38,979 nt of DNA from a virus. The translations under genes were made by a program, and so were the position numbers. Of the stretch, positions 29,753 to 38,462 are shown piece after piece. The first letter of the stretch is position 1. The number at the start of each line of letters is the position of its first letter. The DNA lies in the IMG/VR virus record IMGVR_UViG_3300044639_002764, positions 1 through 38,979 of that record, one strand, 5' to 3'. The notes under the pieces were generated by a model, which made no database searches, was not told where the DNA came from, and saw nothing but the letters and a program-made list of their open reading frames with translations.

Positions 29753-31006
29753 ATGGCAGATTTAAAACCAATAGGTAGCGAAAAACTTCAAGGAATGGAA
29801 AAAATTGCACGTATCATGGAAATTGCAAGATACGGTGAAGCTCCTAAAGAAGAAATAAATATTAATGAAACAACTTCATATACAAGAACATTAGCAGATG
29901 GATATGTTTATGGAATTGTTAATGAAAAAAATGGATATATTCTTAAAAGAGGTTTGACAGAATCTTCTTTGGATTATGTAGAACCAATGGCTAATAGAAA
30001 GTATATGAAGTCATATTCACAAGCATTTAAGAAATTAAATCTTTTGGCTGGTGAATTAAATAGACTTAATGAAAATATTAATGGTACTGAATTGTTTGGT
30101 GAAGAAAAAAAGTTTGTATTAAAAACACCAAAACAACAGATACCTGCGGCACCATCAGAACCTGCGGCTGAATTACCAACACCTCCAGCAGCACCTGAAC
30201 CATCTGCACCTGCAATGGGTGATATGGGAACTGAACCAATGGATGATATGGGAACTGAACCAATGGATGATATGGGAACTGAACCAATGGATGATATGGG
30301 AACTGAACCAATGGGTGATATGGGAACTGAACCAATGGGTGATATGGGTGACGAAGGAGAAGAGGTAACTTTTAAAACAATTCAAAAACTTACAGGAAAA
30401 TTAGGTCAAAAATTAAGAACTTTTGGTGATGAAAACGAAATGACACCTGAAGACGTTAAATACGTTTTAAATTCTGTTTTATCTGCTTTAGATTTATCAG
30501 TATTAGAGGATACTGATATTGAAGAAATTGTTGGTAAAATTGAAGGTGAGGAAACGGGTGACGAATCTATGGATATGTCGGAGCCAGCTATGGGAGCAAC
30601 AACAGACGAAGTTCCTTTAGATTTAGGTGCTGACGGTTCAGATGAAGTGTCTGTTCAACCTGAGGTAGGTGAATCAAGTCACAAACACGGAAGATTTTTA
30701 GATGAGTTATTTACAGAATCTAAAGTTGATAAAATTTTATCAAAATATTTCGTAATAACTGAAGAAGAAAAAAAACAAAGTGAAAAGAAAAAAGTAAAAA
30801 CTTTCATCAAAAGAAAAATCAACAAAGTTGGTGTAATTGATGAAATTAAAAAACTTTCCGAAACAATAGAACAAGAATTAACTGCAGAATTTATCTTAAG
30901 TGAAAATGAAAACGCTAAGTTTGTTGGTAAGACCAATTTAAAAAACTTGGTTTTTGAAAATGATGGAAAACAAATCAAAGTTTCTCCAAGAGGTGAAATT
31001 CTATGA
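29753..31006 (+). CDS. Acidic head-core-like protein with MGTEPMDD repeats
   Basis: The 417-residue protein starts MADLKPIGSEKLQGMEKIAR and has a compact N-terminal part (TRTLADGYVYGIVNEKNGYI). A Pro/Ala linker then leads to five octapeptide repeats MGTEPMDD/MGD at residues about 157-196. The middle is acidic (EDTDIEEIVGKIEGEETGDE), with a lysine-rich C-terminal region (EEKKQSEKKKVKTFIKRKIN). It sits at the head of the packaging/head block and overlaps the next gene as ATGA. The charge pattern suits a scaffold or core protein in a T4-like head, but homology to gp22 or gp67 is not visible. Confidence 0.6.
   Translation: MADLKPIGSEKLQGMEKIARIMEIARYGEAPKEEININETTSYTRTLADGYVYGIVNEKNGYILKRGLTESSLDYVEPMANRKYMKSYSQAFKKLNLLAGELNRLNENINGTELFGEEKKFVLKTPKQQIPAAPSEPAAELPTPPAAPEPSAPAMGDMGTEPMDDMGTEPMDDMGTEPMDDMGTEPMGDMGTEPMGDMGDEGEEVTFKTIQKLTGKLGQKLRTFGDENEMTPEDVKYVLNSVLSALDLSVLEDTDIEEIVGKIEGEETGDESMDMSEPAMGATTDEVPLDLGADGSDEVSVQPEVGESSHKHGRFLDELFTESKVDKILSKYFVITEEEKKQSEKKKVKTFIKRKINKVGVIDEIKKLSETIEQELTAEFILSENENAKFVGKTNLKNLVFENDGKQIKVSPRGEIL
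30221..30340 (+). repeat. 24-bp tandem repeat, five copies
   Basis: GATATGGGAACTGAACCAAT followed by GGAT or GGGT, five times without gaps. Each unit is eight codons of the 417-aa protein. Confidence 0.9.
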
Positions 31007-31407
31007 ATAAGTTAGTTTTTGTAAACGAGTTGGGTCCAAACTTTAAAGGTGATAATCTTTACGAGTTTATATTCTCAACAGAAAACGAAATAGATGGTGA
31101 GGGTTGGGATTCATCTCCAGCAGGAGGAAACCCCCAACCACCACACATTGATTTTATATCTAAAGTCGGTGTTTTGAAAAATGACAAAATAAAATTAAAC
31201 GTCATTCAAAACTCTGACTTTTTTTCCATATATGACGCAGTGGATAATGTAATTGCGTTGGCGTGGGAAGATATAGAAAACGAATATTATGATGAAAGCC
31301 AAACACGATTAGTTTTTCATTTTGGTGACACAGAAGAAAAAGTAATCGATAAACTATACGAAAGAGATATAGTATTAAAAATAGAAAAAGATTTAACACA
31401 TGTCTAA
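31003..31407 (+). CDS. Hypothetical conserved late protein (134 aa)
   Basis: The protein reads MNKLVFVNELGPNFKGDNLY at its start, then GEGWDSSPAGGNPQPPHIDF and a C-terminal VFHFGDTEEKVIDKLYERDI. It has no membrane span. Proteins with the 'E.D.IEGEGWD..PA.G.P.PP' style occur beside head genes of marine T4-like phages as far as I recall, with no assigned role. It is coupled at both ends: ATGA with the repeat protein, and an eight-base overlap with the next gene. Confidence 0.6.
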   Translation: MNKLVFVNELGPNFKGDNLYEFIFSTENEIDGEGWDSSPAGGNPQPPHIDFISKVGVLKNDKIKLNVIQNSDFFSIYDAVDNVIALAWEDIENEYYDESQTRLVFHFGDTEEKVIDKLYERDIVLKIEKDLTHV

Positions 31408-32413
31408 CATAGGTTCAAAAATAGAAAAACTAATAACTGAAGGGTTCAGTTATAATACATTAAGAGGTTTATCGGAGTCTCAAGTAAATCTATTGTATAA
31501 TAGATTGGTTGAAGCAAGACCATTTCAAACAACAGGTATGGAATATACACCTGATGAAGTAAAACAGATGGCACAAAAAGGTTTGGCAATGCCAGGCGGA
31601 AAAGAAGTTAAACCAACTCAACAAGGTGGTTTAATTGTGACTAATGAAGATACTGAAATGGATGTTGAAGACCCAAGCGCTGGTGAAATAACTCAAACAC
31701 CACATCAAAAAATGGCTCCTGATGGTATGGATGACGATTCTGATAAAGAATTAAATGAAAGATTTGAATCTAAAAGACAACAAAAATATTTTTGGTGGAA
31801 ATGCAATAGTTCAAAAAGTGAAAGAGCTAAAGAAAAATGGTGTAAATGGGCTAAAGAATTTTCAGATAAAACAAACTTTAAAAAGTTACCTGAAAAGGCC
31901 GAATCAGTAAAAAAACTTGAAGAAAGCTTGACAAAGTTAGTTGAAAAGTATATACCTGAGTCAATAAGTAAAAAAGACCTCATGGAATTAATCGAATCCT
32001 CAACAAGAACTAAGGAAGCTCCTGATAGAACTAAAGAAAAGGAAAAAGAAAAGAAAAAACCTGGTAATCCTTTTAAAATAGAACCTTCTCAAAAGCCAGG
32101 TCCTAAGGGTGCTGGTGAAGCTGCTCCAAAAGAAAAAGAAAAAACTAAAGAAAAGGAAAAACCAAAAACAAAAAATCCTTTTAGAATAAAACCTGAACAA
32201 AAGCCAGGTCCTAAAGGTGAATTAGGTGAAGCTGGAAGTGCAGCACCTGCTAAAGCACCTGAAAGAACAAAGGAAAAAGAAAAGGAAAAAGAAAAACCAA
32301 GTAGAAAAAACCCATTTAAAATAGAACCAGCTCAAAAGCCAGGTCCTAAAGGTAGAGTACCAAAATGGTTAAGTTTTGATACTTTCACTAAATTAGGTTA
32401 TAATTTAAAATAA
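31400..32413 (+). CDS. Basic internal-head-type protein with triple NPF repeat
   Basis: The 337-residue protein starts MSNIGSKIEKLITEGFSYN; I-T-E14 before Gly and a second L-V-E near 38 before Ala fit T4 prohead-cleavage sites. The middle has KYFWWKCNSSKSERAKEKWC. The last third has three repeats, GNPFKIEPSQKPGPKG, KNPFRIKPEQKPGPKG and KNPFKIEPAQKPGPKG, separated by Lys/Glu-rich linkers. The strong basicity suggests DNA contact inside the capsid. It is coupled by overlap with the 134-aa gene and by TAATG with the next gene. Confidence 0.6.
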   Translation: MSNIGSKIEKLITEGFSYNTLRGLSESQVNLLYNRLVEARPFQTTGMEYTPDEVKQMAQKGLAMPGGKEVKPTQQGGLIVTNEDTEMDVEDPSAGEITQTPHQKMAPDGMDDDSDKELNERFESKRQQKYFWWKCNSSKSERAKEKWCKWAKEFSDKTNFKKLPEKAESVKKLEESLTKLVEKYIPESISKKDLMELIESSTRTKEAPDRTKEKEKEKKKPGNPFKIEPSQKPGPKGAGEAAPKEKEKTKEKEKPKTKNPFRIKPEQKPGPKGELGEAGSAAPAKAPERTKEKEKEKEKPSRKNPFKIEPAQKPGPKGRVPKWLSFDTFTKLGYNLK

Positions 32414-33753
32414 TGAAAAACAGAAATCGTATATTTGAAGCACCTATAGATGAACCTGAAGGTTTTAGAATGAACCCTCAGTTAAAATCAAAAATTGAAC
32501 GTGGTGATACTCCATACTCAGACAGTCCATTCTTACCAAAAAAGAAAGAAAATGAGAGACAGTCTTTTGAAGAAAAAGCAGCAACAAAAAGATTTTCAGA
32601 TGTTGTTGGAAAATTACAAAGATATTTGGGTGTAAATGCACCAAGAGACCTTATGGGTCTTCAAATGACTATGATGAGAACCTTGGGTGACATCAAAAGA
32701 TTTGAATCTTCAAGGGAAAGAGAACTTGAAAATATGGCTGTAGAATTGGCTGAAAACGAATTGTTAGACCCGAAATACAGAGGTTATATTAAATTTGACG
32801 CGAAGTTCATGCCAATAGGAGGTCCTGTAAATCCAAATCTTCAAAAAACATCTGAAGAATTTTCATCTGAAGATATTGAACAAGCATTTGCAGCGCATGG
32901 TGAAGATGTGGATGAATTTTTAGATGCGTTTGAAAACTTTGATTACATGGTTGCAAGACGTAGATTCTTTAATGCAATATCCCAAGGATTTGCCAAAAAA
33001 GGACACTACATGTTTGAATTAGTAAGAGAAAGATTAGAAGAAATGGAGCCAGGAATTACAGACAAATATGGTGCTTTGATGGCTATGAATGATTATCTTT
33101 ATTGGATGTTCCCACCTGAAACATTAGAACAGATTTCAGCGTCAGGTCAAGGATTTGGTGGTGATGAAGAAGTTGAGTTTGAGGAAGATGAAAACGGAGA
33201 ACAAACAGGTAATTTAATTGTTAAAGCAAGAGGTGTTATATTTCCAATTTTGGTTCACGAATTATTAAAAGGTTATAAAGATATTATTTTGGCGCCTTCA
33301 CTACCTGAAGACCCAGTACAAGCTCAAATGGTTAGAGGTGTTGCAGATACTGCGGTAAATGAAATTTTTGATATTATCATAGGTGCATATCTTTGGGAGA
33401 AACTAAGAGAAGCGTTACCTGCTAAGATATTTGAAGATGAGGAAGGTATGAAAACAGTTCAAGGACTTGTTTTTAGAGAAATGATTAAAATACCAAAAAG
33501 AAGATTTATTTCTTTAGCTCAAAGAATTAATAGTGGTGACCAATCCGCATATTCTGAAATGGAAGAAATTGCCGATACGGTAATTGATGATTTAAATAAG
33601 ATGGATTTGGAAGAAATTTTAGGAAGTTTTGATTCGTATGAAGATGATGACGATGAGGATATGCCAACACTTCCACCATCAGATGACGATGATGACGATA
33701 ATATTGACTTATCATTTTTAGATGATTTTGGTATAGATAAACCGAAGGGATAA
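32413..33753 (+). CDS. Putative head protein upstream of terminase, acidic tail
   Basis: The 446-residue protein starts MKNRNRIFEAPIDEPEGFRM; I-F-E9 before Ala is a near-perfect prohead-cleavage site. A helical middle (DVVGKLQRYLGVNAPRDLMG) and a long folded region (VMARRRFFNA-like) follow. The last 45 residues are an acidic run (SYEDDDDEDMPTLPPSDDDD). A VHELLKG segment is not a metallopeptidase motif. The gene lies directly before terminase, where small terminase or adaptor proteins can occur; its size argues against gp16. The function is unknown. Confidence 0.6.
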   Translation: MKNRNRIFEAPIDEPEGFRMNPQLKSKIERGDTPYSDSPFLPKKKENERQSFEEKAATKRFSDVVGKLQRYLGVNAPRDLMGLQMTMMRTLGDIKRFESSRERELENMAVELAENELLDPKYRGYIKFDAKFMPIGGPVNPNLQKTSEEFSSEDIEQAFAAHGEDVDEFLDAFENFDYMVARRRFFNAISQGFAKKGHYMFELVRERLEEMEPGITDKYGALMAMNDYLYWMFPPETLEQISASGQGFGGDEEVEFEEDENGEQTGNLIVKARGVIFPILVHELLKGYKDIILAPSLPEDPVQAQMVRGVADTAVNEIFDIIIGAYLWEKLREALPAKIFEDEEGMKTVQGLVFREMIKIPKRRFISLAQRINSGDQSAYSEMEEIADTVIDDLNKMDLEEILGSFDSYEDDDDEDMPTLPPSDDDDDDNIDLSFLDDFGIDKPKG

Positions 33754-33760
33754 TTCGGGA

Positions 33761-33767
33761 TATTTAT
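33761..33767 (+). promoter_or_regulatory. TATTTAT late-type element for terminase
   Basis: TATTTAT, five bases, then ATG 33773. Confidence 0.6.
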
Positions 33768-33772
33768 ATTTA

Positions 33773-35548
33773 ATGAGCTTAAATAGAGAACAAGCACTTA
33801 TTGAATATGCAAAATGTGTCAAGAGTACACCTTATGCATTAAGAACATATCTTCAAACATATGACAACACGGTACAACGTTTTGTACCTTTAGATTTATT
33901 TTCAGACCAAATACAACTTGTTAATGACTACGATGAATACGAAGAAAACATCGCATTAAAATATCGTCAAGCAGGTGTTTCTACAGTAACAGCCGCGTGG
34001 ACATCAAAAAAGTTAGTATTTGCAAAAAAAGAAAAACCTGAAAAGATTCTTATCATTGCCAACAAATTGGACACGTCTGTCGAATTTGCAAACAAAATTA
34101 AACAATTTACAGAACAGTGGCCAAATTGGATGGGAATTGATTTCTCAAGTGAAAAAAATGCTGCTCGCCATTGGAAACTAACGAATGGTTGTGAGGTTAA
34201 AGCGGTTGCAACATCTAATGACGCACTTCGTGGTTATACCCCTACCGTATTAATATTTGACGAGGCTGCTTACATTGAGGCGGGTGACGACTTTTGGGCA
34301 GCTTGTATGGCATCACTTTCAACAGGTGGTAAAGTTATAGTTATTTCAACTCCGAATGGTTATGATTCGATTTATTATCCAATCTATGACCAATCAATTA
34401 AGGGGATGAATAACTTTAAAATAACTGAAATGTATTGGTGGAGAGACCCAAGATATACCAAAGACTTACAATTCATTAAAGTTAAAGATATTATTCATTA
34501 TTATCTCAATAGGGACGAATACAAAGATTTAGAAACAATTTCTTATGAGGGTGTCCCACACAATGAAAGAAATTATGACGATTTTAAAAAACTAATGGAT
34601 GAAGGTTACAAACCACATTCTGATTGGTTTGAAAAAATGGCCAAAAAATTAAAGTTTGATAGAAGAAAAATATCACAGGAATTAGAATGTAATTTCTTGG
34701 GTTCAGGTGATAATGTTATAGATAGTAAAATTATTGAAAAAATAAGAACTGAGATGGTATGTCAACCAGAATCCAAAATGGTACAAAATCAACTTTGGAT
34801 TTGGAAAGAACCACAAGTCGGACACAGATACATTATGGGTATTGACGTTTCAAGAGGTGATTCAGAAGATTACACATCGTTTCAAGTTGTTGATTTTGAC
34901 GAAAGAGAACAAGTTGCTGAATACCTTGGTAAAATCCCACCTGACGTTGCGGCTGAAATCGCATATAAATGGGCGGTATATTATGACTCTTTAATTGTTG
35001 TCGATATTACAGGTGGTATGGGTGTATCAACATCAAGAAAACTACAAGAAATGGGATATAAAAATCTTTATGTTGATGGTGTTAATTATGCAAATGTATG
35101 GGATTATAATCCTAAAGCAATGGAAAAAATTCCAGGAATTAATTTTAATGCTAAACGTGTTCAGATTATATCAGCATTTGAAGAGTCGTTAAGACATGGA
35201 TTTAAAGTATATTCACCAAGATTGTTGGGTGAAATGAACACATTTGTATATATAAATGGTAGGCCAGACCACATGAAAGGTCATCATGATGATTTAATTA
35301 TGTCAATATCAATGGCATTATACGTTGGACAAAACGCCTACAATCAACTAGAAAAAGTAACTGAACAAACCAAGGCATTATTGAACTCATGGGAAGTTCA
35401 TAATGACAGTACACAAAAATCATTAATTGATTTTAATCCTGGGATACCAGTAATGTCGCCAAGTTCTTATGGCGATAGATTTGGTAGTAATCCGACAAAA
35501 AGTGATTATGAAAAGTATTTATGGTTATTCGGTGGAGGAAGAAGATAA
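33773..35548 (+). CDS. Terminase large subunit (T4 gp17-like)
   Basis: TerL packages DNA with an N-terminal ATPase and cuts it with a C-terminal RNase H-like nuclease. The deviant Walker A is RQAGVST (65-71). Walker B is VLIFDEAAY (159-167) with Asp163/Glu164, and the coupling motif is VISTPNG (near 190-196). The nuclease has MGIDVSRGDSEDYTS (Asp near 358), LIVVDITGG (near 410) and KGHHDDLIMSIS (near 504), giving the three acids. At 591 residues it is close to T4 gp17. It is followed by the portal gene, as in T4-like phages, but with gp18/gp19 not between them. Confidence 0.97.
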   Translation: MSLNREQALIEYAKCVKSTPYALRTYLQTYDNTVQRFVPLDLFSDQIQLVNDYDEYEENIALKYRQAGVSTVTAAWTSKKLVFAKKEKPEKILIIANKLDTSVEFANKIKQFTEQWPNWMGIDFSSEKNAARHWKLTNGCEVKAVATSNDALRGYTPTVLIFDEAAYIEAGDDFWAACMASLSTGGKVIVISTPNGYDSIYYPIYDQSIKGMNNFKITEMYWWRDPRYTKDLQFIKVKDIIHYYLNRDEYKDLETISYEGVPHNERNYDDFKKLMDEGYKPHSDWFEKMAKKLKFDRRKISQELECNFLGSGDNVIDSKIIEKIRTEMVCQPESKMVQNQLWIWKEPQVGHRYIMGIDVSRGDSEDYTSFQVVDFDEREQVAEYLGKIPPDVAAEIAYKWAVYYDSLIVVDITGGMGVSTSRKLQEMGYKNLYVDGVNYANVWDYNPKAMEKIPGINFNAKRVQIISAFEESLRHGFKVYSPRLLGEMNTFVYINGRPDHMKGHHDDLIMSISMALYVGQNAYNQLEKVTEQTKALLNSWEVHNDSTQKSLIDFNPGIPVMSPSSYGDRFGSNPTKSDYEKYLWLFGGGRR

Positions 35549-35588
35549 ATCTTTATTCATAAACCAAATGAATTATAATTAATAGATA

Positions 35589-37409
35589 ATGGCAGATAAT
35601 TTAACCGTATGGCAACGACTTACAAGAGTCTTTGGTCCTGACTCAACACTGAGCCAACAGCCACCAATATACAAATTCGACAAAAAAGAACTTCTTAAAA
35701 CTGATAATAAGGAAGAGTTTGAAAAACAAAAACTTCAAGCACAACAAAGTTATTATTTAGGACAACAATGGGCAAAGATTGAAAACAATCTTTATACACA
35801 AGCAATCTATTATGAACCAACAAGATTGGCATCATATTATGATTACGAATCGATGGAATATACACCTGAGATTTCTACTGCTTTGGACATATATGCCGAG
35901 GAATCTACAACAACAAATGAAGATGGTTTTATTTTACAAATTTATTCTGAATCATCTCGTATTAAAGGTGTGTTAGCCGATTTATTTAATAATAGATTAG
36001 ATATTAATACAAACTTACCAATGTGGACAAGAAACACATGTAAGTATGGTGATAACTTTGTTTATTTAAAATTAGACCCTGAAAAAGGTATTGTTGGTTG
36101 TCAACAATTACCAAATATCGAAATCGAAAGATTAGAAAGGGGTATGAAAGTTAAGCCAGCACATAACACTTCTGAAGACGCAAGAGCTTTGAAATTTGTT
36201 TGGAAAGTAAAAGACATGGAATTTAATACTTGGGAAGTTGCTCACTTCAGATTATTAGGTGATGACCGAAAACTTCCTTATGGTACTTCTATGTTGGAAA
36301 AAGCAAGAAGGGTTTGGAAACAACTTTTACTTTCTGAAGATGCGATGTTGATTTATAGAACATCAAGAGCACCTGAAAGAAGGGTATTTAAAATATTTGT
36401 TGGAAATATGGATGACAAGGATGTTGAACCATATATCCAAAGAATTGCCAATAAGTTTAAACGTGACCAAGTTGTTGACCCAAAAACAGGTAACGTTGAT
36501 TTGCGTATGAACCAAATGGCGGTTGACCAAGATTTCTTTATCCCTGTTCGTGACCCAGCACAAACAAGTCCAATTGAGACATTGGCAGGAGCTCAAAACC
36601 TTTCTGAAATTGCGGATATTGAATATATTCAGAAAAAATTAGTTACGGCACTTCGTGTACCAAAAGCGTTCTTAGGTTTTGAAGAAGCGGTTGGGGACGG
36701 TAAAAATTTGGCGTTACAGGATATTAGATTCGCACGTACAATCAACAGAATCCAAAAATCAATGATTCAAGAATTAAACAAAATTGCAATTATTCACTTG
36801 TTTGTCTTGGGTTTTGAAGATGAATTAACGAACTTTACATTAGGTCTTACAAATCCTTCAACACAAGCGGATTTACTTAAAATTGATACTTGGAAAGAAA
36901 AAATGTTATTGTATAAAGATGCGGTTTCTGACCCTGGTTTAGGAATACAACCTGTTTCTGCAACTTGGGCTAAAAAACACATTCTTGGATTTTCTGACGA
37001 AGAAATCAAACTTGATATCCAACAACAAAGAATCGAAAGAGCTGTTGGTGCTGAACTTACAAAAACCGCAGAGGTTATTATCCATACAGGATTATTTGAC
37101 ACGGTTGATAAGTTATATGGTAAAAAACCTGACGAACCCGCAGGAACCGCACCTGAAGGTGGTGCACCACCTGAAGGAGGTATGGGTGACTTAGGAGCTC
37201 CACCACCACCAATGGGTGGTGAAGAAGCTGGTGGTCCTCCACCCCCACCACCAGGAGGTGAATTAGCTCCTGAATCAATTTTAGATAGAGACATGAATTT
37301 GATTTTGGAAGGTGATATGGTAAACGGTTCAGAAGAAATTGATTTATCTAAAGGAAGAAAGTCATTATTGGAAATTGAAAATAAACTGGAAGAACTATTA
37401 AATAAATAA
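35589..37409 (+). CDS. Portal protein (T4 gp20-like)
   Basis: The portal forms the DNA entry ring at one vertex. The 606-residue protein has YYEPTRLASYYDYESMEYTP, the clip/stem region RAPERRVFKIFVGNMDDKDV, and GAQNLSEIADIEYIQKKL with ALRVPKAFLGF, typical of gp20 proteins. Fold order and length fit the family. After residue 515 a low-complexity Gly/Pro tail (GAPPPPMGGEEAGGPPPPP) appears, then an acidic helical end. The tail is not usual for T4. No TATTTAT is immediately upstream, so it is probably transcribed with terminase. Confidence 0.93.
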   Translation: MADNLTVWQRLTRVFGPDSTLSQQPPIYKFDKKELLKTDNKEEFEKQKLQAQQSYYLGQQWAKIENNLYTQAIYYEPTRLASYYDYESMEYTPEISTALDIYAEESTTTNEDGFILQIYSESSRIKGVLADLFNNRLDINTNLPMWTRNTCKYGDNFVYLKLDPEKGIVGCQQLPNIEIERLERGMKVKPAHNTSEDARALKFVWKVKDMEFNTWEVAHFRLLGDDRKLPYGTSMLEKARRVWKQLLLSEDAMLIYRTSRAPERRVFKIFVGNMDDKDVEPYIQRIANKFKRDQVVDPKTGNVDLRMNQMAVDQDFFIPVRDPAQTSPIETLAGAQNLSEIADIEYIQKKLVTALRVPKAFLGFEEAVGDGKNLALQDIRFARTINRIQKSMIQELNKIAIIHLFVLGFEDELTNFTLGLTNPSTQADLLKIDTWKEKMLLYKDAVSDPGLGIQPVSATWAKKHILGFSDEEIKLDIQQQRIERAVGAELTKTAEVIIHTGLFDTVDKLYGKKPDEPAGTAPEGGAPPEGGMGDLGAPPPPMGGEEAGGPPPPPPGGELAPESILDRDMNLILEGDMVNGSEEIDLSKGRKSLLEIENKLEELLNK

Positions 37410-37411
37410 GA

Positions 37412-37418
37412 TATTTAT
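37412..37418 (+). promoter_or_regulatory. TATTTAT late-type element
   Basis: TATTTAT, four bases, then ATG 37423, starting two bases after the portal stop. Confidence 0.6.
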
Positions 37419-37422
37419 TGAT

Positions 37423-38151
37423 ATGAGAAATTTTGGAATATTAAAAAGTATAGTAGAAAACCACTTTGTTAATGTATATAAAAAACCTGAGTTCAAAACA
37501 GTAGTAAAAGAATTCAAAGAATTTATGGACGACAACAAAGAAGTTGGTAAAGTATATTTGAACTACGGTTCAATTATGAAAATGAACAATTTGAAAGAAG
37601 ATGTGGCAAGAGAATTCTTATCATTGTCTGTTGAGGATATAAAAAATACAATTAAAGAAAACAAAAAACAATTCCAAGAATTTGATTCTTGGGTTGAAAC
37701 TTTAAATGAAAAAGTTGAAAATAACTACAAACTTTTAGATGATTTGGTTTTCGCTAAAACTTCAGAAGATTTTGTTAAACTTGTTGAATCAAAAAAAGAA
37801 TTACACAAGAGATTAACCGAAACAAAAATTGAAGAAAAAACAATAACAGAAACAATTAATATTCCACTTGAAAATATGTTTGGAATCGCTGCTGATACAT
37901 TCGCAAAAGAATTTTCAACATTATCGGAGTCTGAATTGTTTGAGTTAAGGTCATTATTAAAAATGAGTACTGAAGAACTTAACGAAGGTATCGAAAGATT
38001 AAAGACTGAAGTTATCACAAAATTAGATTCAGTTCAACCTTCAGATGAGGAGACAAAAACTAAAATTAAAGAAACAAAAGAAAGAGTAGAAAAGACGTTT
38101 GTTGACACAATTTCTTATTATAAACTTAAAAAACTTTCAGAAGGACTTTAA
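37423..38151 (+). CDS. Coiled-coil head-core-like protein
   Basis: The 242-residue protein starts MRNFGILKSIVENHFVNVYK and is almost wholly charged helix (KENKKQFQEFDSWVETLNEK, TKTKIKETKERVEKTFVDTI). Directly after a portal gene this position is held in T4 by the core proteins gp67/gp68 and the protease. A scaffold or core role fits but is inferred from position and coiled coil. It has its own late element and a downstream terminator. Confidence 0.6.
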   Translation: MRNFGILKSIVENHFVNVYKKPEFKTVVKEFKEFMDDNKEVGKVYLNYGSIMKMNNLKEDVAREFLSLSVEDIKNTIKENKKQFQEFDSWVETLNEKVENNYKLLDDLVFAKTSEDFVKLVESKKELHKRLTETKIEEKTITETINIPLENMFGIAADTFAKEFSTLSESELFELRSLLKMSTEELNEGIERLKTEVITKLDSVQPSDEETKTKIKETKERVEKTFVDTISYYKLKKLSEGL

Positions 38152-38155
38152 AATA

Positions 38156-38182
38156 AAAACCCATCGAAATCGATGGGTTTTT
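38156..38182. terminator. Bidirectional terminator
   Basis: AAAACCCATCG and CGATGGGTTTT pair around AAAT. It lies between the core-like gene (plus) and the holin-like gene (minus). Confidence 0.9.
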
Positions 38183-38185
38183 CAT

Positions 38186-38434
38186 TTACTCTGATTTTGT
38201 TTCAGGATTCTTTTTCTTACCAAAAATTGCCTCAATAGTTGTAAGTCCTAAAAAACTACCACACAATAATGAAAGTGTGTCGTACATGTACTCAGGACAA
38301 ACACCAGTCTTTTGTGTTGCAACATAAGCCAAAACAATTAAGTTTAGTAAGGTAACAATACCTGAAAATCTTTTAGATGATACATCAGAACCATCACCCA
38401 AAAGTGATTTAATAAAATTTTTAATTGATTTCAT
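38186..38434 (-). CDS. Two-span membrane protein, holin-like
   Basis: The 82-residue protein starts MKSIKNFIKSLLGDGSDVSS, with hydrophobic spans at about 25-42 (GIVTLLNLIVLAYVAT) and 50-71 (TLSLLCGSFLGLTTIEAIF) and a charged tail KKKNPETKSE. The SSKRF segment before the first span resembles small holin-type proteins of Bacteroidota phages. A holin or a small inner-membrane protein are both possible. A TATTTAT element 21 bases upstream suggests late timing, consistent with lysis. No endolysin is seen beside it. Confidence 0.6.
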   Translation of the reverse strand: MKSIKNFIKSLLGDGSDVSSKRFSGIVTLLNLIVLAYVATQKTGVCPEYMYDTLSLLCGSFLGLTTIEAIFGKKKNPETKSE

Positions 38435-38455
38435 AATATTGTTATTTATTTAACA

Positions 38456-38462
38456 ATAAATA
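38456..38462 (-). promoter_or_regulatory. TATTTAT late-type element
   Basis: TATTTAT on the minus strand, 21 bases before ATG 38434. It ends at the stop of the bS21 gene, so it may serve only the holin-like gene. Confidence 0.35.

Noticed and set aside
29323-30340. Tandem repeats as a CRISPR array
   Set aside because: Units are contiguous without spacers and lie in frame in coding genes.
33240-33280. VHELLKG in the 446-aa protein as an HExxH protease motif
   Set aside because: The fifth position is Lys, so the second metal His is missing.
33519-33797. Ser-rich minus frames opposite the acidic tail of the 446-aa gene
   Set aside because: They come from GAT/GAA codons read in reverse.
35516-35522. 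TATTTAT as a portal promoter
   Set aside because: It is in the terminase coding region, 66 bases before the portal ATG, unlike the close spacing elsewhere.
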